DNA of 5,729 bases from Acidobacteriaceae bacterium (GTDB lineage: Bacteria > Acidobacteriota > Terriglobia > Terriglobales > Acidobacteriaceae), in the NCBI GenBank assembly GCA_030040395.1, contig JASHTU010000664.1, positions 1-5,729 of the forward strand, in the 5' to 3' direction. A program made the position numbers and the translations under genes. Positions 1 to 5,239 of the stretch are shown piece after piece. Below the pieces are notes generated by a model. It saw only the letters and a program-made list of their open reading frames with translations. It ran no database searches and had not been told where the DNA came from. Positions within the stretch are counted from its first letter, which is position 1; each line of letters begins with the position of its first letter.

Positions 1-335
1 ATGCCGGGCTCGGATTCGTCCAGCGAATACATCGAGTCGCTGGTGTCGGGCACCCAGCTATCGGTGCTGTGGGTCATGGGGTCTTCGGGGATGGATTTGA
101 GATACCCGTTCTGCACCAGATCGTCGAGCGACTGGGGCGCCTTGTTCTTGTCCATGGTGTAGGACTCGATGGCGGCGCGCATTACGTGCAGGTCTTCCTT
201 GAGCACGGCTTCGCGAGCGTGCTTGATGGCGCTCACATAGCTGGGGATGGCCAGCGTGGCCAGGATGCCGATGATCGCCATCACAATCATCAGCTCGATG
301 AGCGTAAAGCCGGATTGGGTGCGGCGGATGCGCAT
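1..335 (-). CDS. gspG: GspG-like type II secretion pseudopilin, 3' end cut by the window edge
   Basis: Major pseudopilin of the type II secretion (or related type IV pilus) machinery, a class of protein that is cleaved by prepilin peptidase, held in the inner membrane by its N-terminal helix and assembled into a short pseudopilus. The first 111 codons are visible. The protein starts MRIRRTQSG, a basic 9-residue leader, followed by the mature N-terminus FTLIELMIVMAIIGILA, with Phe at +1 and Glu at +5 as prepilin peptidase substrates require. Later residues include VMRAAIESY and a DPMT motif typical of GspG. By comparison with usual GspG length, roughly 20-40 C-terminal residues lie beyond the left edge. 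The ATG at 333-335 is chosen because it gives a classical leader; I see no convincing ribosome binding site before it. It is the last visible gene of a minus-strand run behind another pseudopilin and a secretin. Confidence 0.93.
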   Translation of the reverse strand, partial: MRIRRTQSGFTLIELMIVMAIIGILATLAIPSYVSAIKHAREAVLKEDLHVMRAAIESYTMDKNKAPQSLDDLVQNGYLKSIPEDPMTHSTDSWVPDTSDSMYSLDESEPG

Positions 336-350
336 TTTTGGGTGCCCGAT

Positions 351-415
351 TATCAGTGTTCAGTGGTGAGTGATCAGTGGTCAGTTAGTGCGCGCCGGCT
401 GAGAACCGATCACTG
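351..415. repeat. Heptad-repeat imperfect hairpin, copy A
   Basis: Five consecutive 7-base units at 351-385 read tatcagt, gttcagt, ggtgagt, gatcagt and ggtcagt, so the consensus is NNTCAGT. A GC-rich centre follows, and then an opposing arm at 399-415. Arms 368-384 and 399-415 are complementary at 13 of 17 positions by hand alignment. It starts 15 bases upstream of the gspG start codon. The function is unknown; a REP-like intergenic palindrome, an mRNA-processing hairpin or a protein-binding array are all possible. Confidence 0.7.
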
Positions 416-454
416 TAAATGAATCCCTGATAGCAGCCTTTCTACCCCAACTCT

Positions 455-530
455 CAGTGATCAATAGTCAGTTTTCAGCGGTCAGTGCGTCCGCGCCCGC
501 TGACGACTGATCACTGATCACTGACCACTG
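455..530. repeat. Heptad-repeat imperfect hairpin, copy B
   Basis: The left arm, 452-486, is made of five degenerate heptads: tctcagt, gatcaat, agtcagt, tttcagc and ggtcagt. The right arm carries the reverse-complement units actgatc (506-512), actgatc (513-519) and actgacc (520-526). Arms 455-489 and 496-530 are complementary at about 25 of 35 positions around a six-base centre. Three of the mismatches would become G-U pairs in a minus-strand transcript. The element ends seven bases from the stop codon of the upstream pilin gene, so it would lie in the 3' untranslated part of that message and could act as a terminator-like or stabilising structure. No U-tract was seen, so a classical intrinsic terminator is not supported. 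Confidence 0.75.
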
Positions 531-536
531 TCTCTC

Positions 537-1088
537 TCACCACGTCGAATACTTGGTCCCGTCCAGGCCCGTGCCCTGAGACTTCGAATAGACGTCGAAA
601 ACGTTCTGCCCGCCCCAGGAGTCCGAGTCGGGATCGTCCTGCATCGACCGCAATCCCCAGTCAGCCTGGCCCGTCATCGGATCCACGGGAATGTGGCGCA
701 AAAACTTCAGCTTCTTGCTCTGCACGTCTACGCCTTTCACCAGGGTGTCGAGGTCGGGCGGATAGTTCTGGCTGTCTACCTTGGTTTGAAAGGCGCCGCG
801 ATCGGCAGCGTCCTTATATTTGTCGATCGCATCGCGCATCATCCACAGGTCGTAGCGGAGCTCCCTCTCCTTTTCCCGCTTCACCTGGAAGCGCGCGATG
901 GGAATGGCCGCCGAGGCGAGGATGGAAAGAATCGCCACGGTGACGATGAGCTCGATCAGCGTTAATCCGTGCTCGCCTGCCTGGCGCGCTCGGCCAGCCG
1001 CGATCCTCCCGGTCCACACTGGACCCGGAACTCCGTCCGCTCGCACATCCGAACGCGCCGGTGCGGCTTTGGCTGGCGCGAAACCCAT
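537..1088 (-). CDS. GspG-like pseudopilin with a long N-terminal leader
   Basis: Type II secretion / type IV pilus-like prepilin of 183 residues. The prepilin motif is G41 followed by LTLIELIVTVAILSILA: cleavage after Gly41, Leu rather than Phe at +1, and Glu at +5. A charged amphipathic segment follows (KREKERELRYDLW, residues 70-82). Residues 136-144 are DPMTGQADW, and the C-terminus has a GspG-like DGTKYSTW ending. The ATG at 1086-1088 has a strong Shine-Dalgarno (AGGGAG, eight bases upstream) that overlaps the stop codon of the secretin gene, suggesting translational coupling. Starting there gives a 41-residue Ala/Pro/Arg-rich leader, unusually long for a prepilin. An in-frame GTG at 1017-1019 would give an 18-residue leader but has a poorer ribosome binding site. 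The family is clear; which subunit it is (main pilin or minor pseudopilin) is not. Confidence 0.92.
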   Translation of the reverse strand: MGFAPAKAAPARSDVRADGVPGPVWTGRIAAGRARQAGEHGLTLIELIVTVAILSILASAAIPIARFQVKREKERELRYDLWMMRDAIDKYKDAADRGAFQTKVDSQNYPPDLDTLVKGVDVQSKKLKFLRHIPVDPMTGQADWGLRSMQDDPDSDSWGGQNVFDVYSKSQGTGLDGTKYSTW

Positions 1089-1096
1089 GGTCAAAG

Positions 1097-1102
1097 CTCC
1101 CT
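1097..1102 (-). promoter_or_regulatory. Ribosome binding site of the pseudopilin, overlapping the secretin stop codon
   Basis: On the minus strand the sequence TAGGGAG contains both the secretin stop codon TAG (1101-1103) and the AGGGAG Shine-Dalgarno, eight bases before the ATG at 1088. Only 12 bases separate the two reading frames. A terminating ribosome would therefore sit on the next gene's binding site, which supports one operon with coupled translation. Confidence 0.8.
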
Positions 1103-3737
1103 ACTTCACTACAATGTTGCCCGAACCGCCCTGGGCCGGCATCTGTTGCTGCTTGCTGTTGACCACGCCCGCGCGGGTCATGGTTAACGCAGTCTGGCCC
1201 GCGCCCTTCGCCTGAAATGTAAGGACGCAGACGATCCCTCCTCCGTTTACCCCGGCCGCGCCCGGAGGACGCGAGGTGACGATGGTGACGTTGCCCGGCC
1301 CGTCGTCGCGATGAATCACAGCCACGGCCTGTCCATCGTGGCTCAGAAAGTCGCCGCCCGCCACGTTGATCAGGGTCAGATTGGCCGGATCGTAGTGGAA
1401 CTGCAAGGGAATCGACGCCACGTCCGCGCCGCCTGAAATCGTAATCGGGACCTGGAACGTGGAGCCGGAATTGACGTCTCCCTGCGGCGTATTGAACCCA
1501 AAGATCGCTCCTGTTAATGGAATGGGGGTATTCGCCGCGTTCGGCGCAGCGACGGGCAGCGGCGCCGACGTGGGCCCGGTATTCGGCGGCAGGCTGGGCG
1601 CGGTCGATTGGGGCACATTGGGCATGGAGGGCTGCGGCACAGCGGGCGGGTTCGTCATGCTCTCCTGCTGGCTGGTGCGCATCTGTTCGAGCGCGGCCAT
1701 GGCGGCCTGCGGAGCGCTCTGGCCGGGAACCGCGCCGAAGCCGGGCCGGGTCAGCGTGGCCGGATGCATGGCCGCGGAGTCTGCCTGGGTTGGAGCGGCA
1801 ACCCGGCGCAATTCGATGGACTGCCCTTCGCCCGTGTCGATGGCGCGCAGGTTCGCCTGATCCAGTTCCTCCCCGCGCACGATGTGCGGCACCAGTACGA
1901 AGACGATGTCGTCGTTCATGATCTGGTGATCCTTGGAGCCGAACAGATACTTGAGGATCGGAATGGAGCTCAAGCCGGGAATGCCGGTCCAGTTCTGCTG
2001 TTCCGAGTTGTCCTGGATTCCGCCCAGGATGCTGGCCTCGCCTTCGCGCAGCCGCACCACCTGGTCGGCAATGCGCTGGCTCAGAATCGGCTCGGTGACG
2101 CCGCTGATGGTCTCGGTTCCACTCTCCGAGCTGACCTCGATGTGGACCTTCAGGGTTACATCGTCGTCGTAATGAACCGTAGGCGTCATTTCCACCTTGA
2201 CGCCGACGTCGATGTATTGGAACTGCGTGTTGACCAGCGAGCTGACCAGCGCCGTGGCCGCGCCGGTCTGGTACGAACCGGTCGCAATCGGGATCTTCGA
2301 CCCGATGGTCAGCGTCGCCTTCTGCCCATCCGTAGCGCGAATGCGGGGGTCCTGCAAAATCTGCGTGTTGTCGTCGGTCAGCAGCAAATTCAGCGTCGCC
2401 GATCCCACATTGACGGCAAAATCCGAGGCTTTCAGGTGGGCCAGATCGTAGAGAGTCGGCGAGGCCGTCGTCGAGCCTGTCGTGCCGGTCGTGCTGGTTG
2501 TCGAAGATGAGGAGGAGCTAGAGGCCTCCGGCGACTGCAGGCTCACACCCACGCTGCTCGGCCAGGACATACCCAGCGTCTTCTCCCAGTTCTTGCTCAC
2601 CTCCAGGACGCCCACGTCCACCACCACTTCAGGACGCGGCTTGTCCAGGTCATTGATCAGCTTTTGGGCCAGAAGCAGCTCGTCGGGCGTGGCCCGCATC
2701 ACGATTGCATTCTGGCTGGCCACGCCGTAGACCTTGGCGTTGGGCAGCACGTTGCGCAGCGCCGTCTGCACGTCGTTCAAGTCATTTTGCTGCCAGGCAT
2801 TGGTCAAATAGAAGGTCTGCACCGCCTGCTCGTCGAGTTCAGTGCGCTTGATGCGCGTGTTCTGGGCCACAAAGATGGTGTTCGCGGTGACGGGACGCCA
2901 AAAGGTGTTCGACATGTCGCCCACAATGCGCAGCGCGTCGAGCAGGGAGACATTGCTCAGGTCCACCTGAATGCGTTTCGAGTTGTAGTCCGGGTCGAAG
3001 AGCACATTGATGCCGGCGGCTTTGCCAATGGCCTGATAAATCACTTTGGCGTCTTCGGTCATGTGGAGGGTAAGGGGCTCATTCGAAAGCGGTTTTAGTT
3101 GAGCGGGCGGGGCGATGGAGTTGAGCTCCGCCTGTTCCCCGGCCGGCTCGGGCAGGCCGACCTCAGCGGGTGGGGTCACCGCGCCCTGGGCCTGGCGGAC
3201 GCGCGCGATTCCCTGTTGCGCCGCCTCGTCGGACGGATCTACCTCCGAGGCATGGAGAAACTCGGCCAGCGCCCCTTGAAAATCGCCCAGTTGGAGCAGC
3301 TTGCGGCCTTTGGTCACGTGCATGGTCGAGTCGGTCACCCGCACCCGGTCAAGCGCGGTGCGGAAGCGCAGATCCTTCGGGTTGCGCGTGCAGGCTCTTT
3401 GGTAGTCATCGAAGGCGGCATCGTAATCCTGGCGCGCCTCAGCGTTCTCCCCACGCTTGAAATCGGCGTTGCCCGCTTCGGCGTAGAGCCGCGCGCTCTG
3501 CAAACTCAAGACGGCCAGTGCGGCCAAAAGCGTTACGGCGAAGCCGGTTGCCGAGCGGAGGGTTGCGGAGACAGCGGGAGCGGAAGGGAGGGGGTTCATG
3601 GAGCTGGGCGGCGTCAAGGCAGGCCCGCAAACCTGGCGGGGCCGGCGCGGGCTGCCGTGGCCGCCCGCGGCGCGAACCCGCTTTCCCATGCTGTTTACGA
3701 TTCTTTTTCCGAACTGGTTGAGCGAACGGTGCTCCAT
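1101..3737 (-). CDS. TPR-secretin-cohesin outer-membrane secretion pore
   Basis: Secretin-family outer-membrane channel for type II secretion or type IV pilus-like export. Residues below count from the first ATG (878 aa). A basic pre-sequence covers 1-46, and a signal-peptide-like segment covers 47-86 (hydrophobic core TGFAVTLLAALAVLSLQ, then SARLYA). TPR-like repeats lie at about 87-185. An N0/STN-like domain at about 220-295 includes LDALRIVG. A single N1-type domain lies at about 302-370. A Ser/Thr-only low-complexity linker at 406-424 is encoded at 2466-2522. The secretin core, about 429-622, carries the signature TGIPGLSSIPILKYLFGS and IVFVLVPHIVR. A Pro-rich linker runs from about 640 to 738, then a cohesin-like beta-sandwich from about 741 to 876 (VPITISGG, LQFHYDPANLTLINV). 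One N1 domain is fewer than classical GspD has, so no symbol is given. The start is uncertain: GAGG lies 10 bases before the ATG at 3737, but the signal peptide favours the ATG at 3597-3599 (832 aa). Confidence 0.93.
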   Translation of the reverse strand: MEHRSLNQFGKRIVNSMGKRVRAAGGHGSPRRPRQVCGPALTPPSSMNPLPSAPAVSATLRSATGFAVTLLAALAVLSLQSARLYAEAGNADFKRGENAEARQDYDAAFDDYQRACTRNPKDLRFRTALDRVRVTDSTMHVTKGRKLLQLGDFQGALAEFLHASEVDPSDEAAQQGIARVRQAQGAVTPPAEVGLPEPAGEQAELNSIAPPAQLKPLSNEPLTLHMTEDAKVIYQAIGKAAGINVLFDPDYNSKRIQVDLSNVSLLDALRIVGDMSNTFWRPVTANTIFVAQNTRIKRTELDEQAVQTFYLTNAWQQNDLNDVQTALRNVLPNAKVYGVASQNAIVMRATPDELLLAQKLINDLDKPRPEVVVDVGVLEVSKNWEKTLGMSWPSSVGVSLQSPEASSSSSSSTTSTTGTTGSTTASPTLYDLAHLKASDFAVNVGSATLNLLLTDDNTQILQDPRIRATDGQKATLTIGSKIPIATGSYQTGAATALVSSLVNTQFQYIDVGVKVEMTPTVHYDDDVTLKVHIEVSSESGTETISGVTEPILSQRIADQVVRLREGEASILGGIQDNSEQQNWTGIPGLSSIPILKYLFGSKDHQIMNDDIVFVLVPHIVRGEELDQANLRAIDTGEGQSIELRRVAAPTQADSAAMHPATLTRPGFGAVPGQSAPQAAMAALEQMRTSQQESMTNPPAVPQPSMPNVPQSTAPSLPPNTGPTSAPLPVAAPNAANTPIPLTGAIFGFNTPQGDVNSGSTFQVPITISGGADVASIPLQFHYDPANLTLINVAGGDFLSHDGQAVAVIHRDDGPGNVTIVTSRPPGAAGVNGGGIVCVLTFQAKGAGQTALTMTRAGVVNSKQQQMPAQGGSGNIVVK

Positions 3738-3757
3738 TTTAACAAAGCCTCACTGCG

Positions 3758-3786
3758 GCGGGTCCAGAGCCCGCTTTGGGACCCGC
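3758..3786. repeat. Inverted repeat in the divergent secretin/smpB intergenic region
   Basis: Arms gcgggtcc (3758-3765) and ggacccgc (3779-3786) are perfectly complementary over 8 bp, separated by 13 bases. An overlapping alternative fold pairs the first GCGGG with the CCCGC at 3770-3774. It sits between two divergently read genes, so it could be an operator or a leader structure; nothing else supports a specific role. Just downstream, TGCTAGGAT at 3792-3800 resembles an extended -10 element for smpB but has no well-spaced -35. Confidence 0.4.
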
Positions 3787-3809
3787 TCCGATGCTAGGAT
3801 GAAGAATCG

Positions 3810-3815
3810 AGGAGG
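3810..3815 (+). promoter_or_regulatory. Shine-Dalgarno that fixes the smpB start
   Basis: AGGAGG is a perfect Shine-Dalgarno, seven bases before the GTG at 3823-3825. It lies inside the reading frame that would open at the alternative ATG 3799-3801, which has no such signal. It therefore decides for the GTG. Confidence 0.85.
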
Positions 3816-3822
3816 CTGTCCG

Positions 3823-4374
3823 GTGGCCCGCCAAACCAGCCACGTGGTCGTTCCCAAGGACGCTCCCACCACCAAAAAAGCTCTTCGGCCCCGCGATCCG
3901 GTGGCCAGCGGAGAGCGCGACGCCGCGCACAATCGCGCCGCCAGCCACAACTACTTTCTGCTGGAAAAGTTCGAGGCGGGCGTGGCCCTGCGCGGAACCG
4001 AAGTCAAATCGATTCGCGAGGGCAAGGCTAACCTCAGAGACTCCTACGGTCTCATCAAGGACGGCGAGGCGTTTCTGCTCAACATGCATATCGGCCCATA
4101 CTCACACGGCAATATCGCCAATCACGACGAGACCCGCACGCGCAAACTACTGTTGCACCGAGATGAACTGCGCAAGCTACTTCAGAAGACGCAGGTCAAG
4201 GGGCATACGCTCATACCCACCCGGCTCTACTTTCGCAACGGCCGGGTTAAGTGCGAGCTAGCCCTGGCCAAGGGCAAGCAGGACTGGGACAAGCGCGAAA
4301 CCGAGCGCCGCCGAGAAGCGGATCGCGAGGCCCGCGCAGCCATCAAGGCCAACAAGCACCGCATGGGGCGCTAA
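3823..4374 (+). CDS. smpB: SsrA (tmRNA)-binding protein SmpB
   Basis: SmpB binds the tRNA-like domain of tmRNA and delivers it to ribosomes stalled on broken mRNAs, so that the nascent peptide is tagged and the ribosome freed; it acts in the cytoplasm. The 183-residue protein shows the family's conserved run: NRAASHNYF (37-45), FEAGVALRGTEVKSIREG (50-67), NLRDSYG (70-76), HIGPYSHGN (89-97), HDETRTRKLLLH (101-112), and the KGKQDWDKRE motif (150-159). A basic C-terminal tail, the part that enters the decoding centre, follows. About 36 residues precede NRAASHNYF, longer than the usual 10-15, so the whole protein exceeds the typical length of about 155. The GTG start is fixed by AGGAGG seven bases upstream. 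The gene converges on vapC 29 bases away with no clear terminator between them. The ssrA RNA gene is not in this window. Confidence 0.97.
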   Translation: MARQTSHVVVPKDAPTTKKALRPRDPVASGERDAAHNRAASHNYFLLEKFEAGVALRGTEVKSIREGKANLRDSYGLIKDGEAFLLNMHIGPYSHGNIANHDETRTRKLLLHRDELRKLLQKTQVKGHTLIPTRLYFRNGRVKCELALAKGKQDWDKRETERRREADREARAAIKANKHRMGR

Positions 4375-4403
4375 GTTGGTCCGGGTGCAGTAAGGCGTCC
4401 CGA

Positions 4404-4802
4404 TTACCGGATCACGTCGACCTCAATCCCCAGGTCCGGGCTCTTCCAGGCGCGGTCGGTGGTATAAACCCGGGCTTTGTGCTGGATGGCCAAAGCCAGG
4501 CAGGCGCGATCGCCGAACGAAAGTCCATATGGGCGTGTGACCGTGACCAGACCCCCCGCGATGCGCGCCTGCTCTTCGTCGAAGAAACAAGTTTCGCAGC
4601 CCAAGCTAAGTAGCCGGCGCCATGCAAACTCCGCGCCGGAACCGCGAAGCAAAAGATTGGCGTGAGCCTCGGCCAGATTGACAGTGCTGAGCAACGCCCC
4701 CTGCGTAAGAGGCGCCACGGCCTGGCTGCCGGGTTCGGCGAAGATCACCGCCAGAATGGCCGAGGCATCGAGAACGGCGAGCCCGTCAGTCCCGCTTTCC
4801 AC
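4404..4802 (-). CDS. vapC: VapC-type PIN-domain ribonuclease toxin
   Basis: Toxin of a type II toxin-antitoxin pair; family members are Mg-dependent endoribonucleases that cut tRNA or rRNA and stop translation when the antitoxin is lost. The 132-residue protein shows a PIN fold with the expected acidic residues: Asp12 in AVLDASAIL, Glu45 in TVNLAEAHANLL, Asp98 in GLSFGDRACLALA, and Asp116 in VYTTDRAW. All four putative metal ligands are present, so it is probably active. The GTG start at 4800-4802 is preferred because GGAGGAG lies four bases upstream and because it places the first beta strand near the N-terminus. Longer in-frame versions run into the antitoxin gene. It overlaps the antitoxin reading frame by 17 bases in another frame, which indicates coupled translation. 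The substrate RNA cannot be read from sequence. Confidence 0.93.
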   Translation of the reverse strand: MESGTDGLAVLDASAILAVIFAEPGSQAVAPLTQGALLSTVNLAEAHANLLLRGSGAEFAWRRLLSLGCETCFFDEEQARIAGGLVTVTRPYGLSFGDRACLALAIQHKARVYTTDRAWKSPDLGIEVDVIR

Positions 4803-5082
4803 GCCACTCCTCCATCTCGCGGCGTGCTTCTTCGCGCCGCTCCGCAATCAGTTCGTCCGAAGCCAGAACTCCGGGTTTCGCGAAAGGTTTGAACTCTTCC
4901 TGAATCCTGCGGATTTTGCTCATGTGCGACTCGATACGCAGCACACCGTCTTCGAGCATCATGAAAACCGCATCCCCGGGTTTGATCCCCATTTTTTCCC
5001 GGATCAGGGCAGGGATGACAATTCTGCCGTTGGCATTCAGACGGGAAATGGCTTGTTCTTCGATTTTGGCATATGTTGGCAT
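4786..5082 (-). CDS. vapB: VapB-type AbrB/SpoVT-fold antitoxin
   Basis: Antitoxin partner of the PIN toxin downstream; it should neutralise the toxin by direct binding and repress the shared promoter. It has 98 residues. The N-terminal swapped-hairpin DNA-binding domain covers about 8-52, with SRLNANGRIVIPALIREKMGI and KPGDAVFMML typical of AbrB/MazE-like proteins. A charged, probably helical C-terminal part, 53-98 (ending in SDELIAERREEARREMEEWR), is the expected toxin-binding tail. The ATG at 5080-5082 follows AGGTGA (5087-5092) with four bases between. Inverted repeats and a sigma-70-like promoter lie directly upstream. Codons look less GC-rich than in the neighbouring secretin gene, in line with the mobility of such modules. 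MazE-like is an alternative name, but the PIN partner makes VapB the better one. Confidence 0.92.
   Translation of the reverse strand: MPTYAKIEEQAISRLNANGRIVIPALIREKMGIKPGDAVFMMLEDGVLRIESHMSKIRRIQEEFKPFAKPGVLASDELIAERREEARREMEEWRGKRD
4807..4813 (-). promoter_or_regulatory. Internal ribosome binding site for vapC inside vapB
   Basis: GGAGGAG on the minus strand is part of the vapB codons for Met-Glu-Glu and lies four bases before the vapC GTG. It decides the vapC start and means the toxin is translated from within the end of the antitoxin gene. Confidence 0.75.
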
Positions 5083-5145
5083 AATGTCACCTATGGGTAA
5101 TTATGACATTATATTCTAAATTGTCAAATTGAGTAATGAGTGACA
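5081..5145. promoter_or_regulatory. Paired inverted repeats, likely VapBC autoregulatory operator
   Basis: The first copy has perfect 9-base arms ataatgtca (5081-5089) and tgacattat (5104-5112). A second TGTCA...TGACA pair lies at 5122-5126 and 5141-5145. Both pairs have a 14-base gap and the two copies are 37 bases apart. The first copy covers the vapB start codon, its ribosome binding site and the -10 element; the second covers the -35. Type II antitoxins commonly repress at such repeats. That this is the operator is inferred, and the TGTCA of the second copy is also part of the -35 hexamer. Confidence 0.6.
5100..5127 (-). promoter_or_regulatory. Sigma-70-like promoter of vapBC
   Basis: On the minus strand a consensus -35, TTGACA (5122-5127), is followed after 16 bases by CATAAT (5100-5105), five of six matches to the -10 consensus. 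Transcription would begin near 5093, leaving a very short leader before the vapB ribosome binding site. A TATAAT a few bases upstream (5109-5114) has no usable -35. The surrounding AT-richness raises the chance of a casual match, but the spacing and location are right. Confidence 0.65.
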
Positions 5146-5186
5146 ACGGTCGACGGTTGCCGTTTGCTTCGAAATCTGTTCCCAGG

Positions 5187-5217
5187 TCAACAGCCGAGGG
5201 CAGCCCGCGTCTAAAAT
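5187..5217 (+). promoter_or_regulatory. Weak candidate promoter for the VWFA gene
   Basis: TAAAAT (5212-5217) is five of six to the -10 consensus and lies 22 bases before the ATG. The best -35 is TCAACA (5187-5192), four of six, but the 19-base spacer is long. The region also holds a near-palindrome, caacggtcgacggttg at 5144-5159, further upstream. Confidence 0.3.
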
Positions 5218-5239
5218 GCAGGAATTGCTGGAGAGATCG

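Noticed and set aside
69..422. 117-codon open frame on the plus strand over the gspG gene
   Set aside because: It is antisense to a clear pseudopilin, shows no known motif, and its tail runs through the heptad repeats.
1089..1094. TTG start two codons ahead of the pseudopilin ATG
   Set aside because: The ATG at 1088 is a better codon with a well-spaced Shine-Dalgarno; the TTG would leave only two bases to it.
1608..2510. 300-codon open frame on the plus strand, antisense to the secretin gene
   Set aside because: The translation is His/Arg/Gly-rich with no recognisable domain, and the opposite strand encodes a clear secretin. It is a by-product of GC-rich codon bias.
3598..3822. Upstream extension of the smpB reading frame (75 more codons)
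   Set aside because: The extension runs antisense into the secretin gene, lacks SmpB similarity, and ignores the perfect AGGAGG before the GTG at 3823.
4375..4403. Possible bidirectional terminator between smpB and vapC
   Set aside because: Only four-base complementary runs (such as CGGG and CCCG) with no T-tract; too weak to call.
4803..4847. Longer vapC starting at an ATG inside vapB
   Set aside because: It adds 15 residues ahead of the PIN domain and has no good ribosome binding site, while the GTG at 4802 has GGAGGAG in place.
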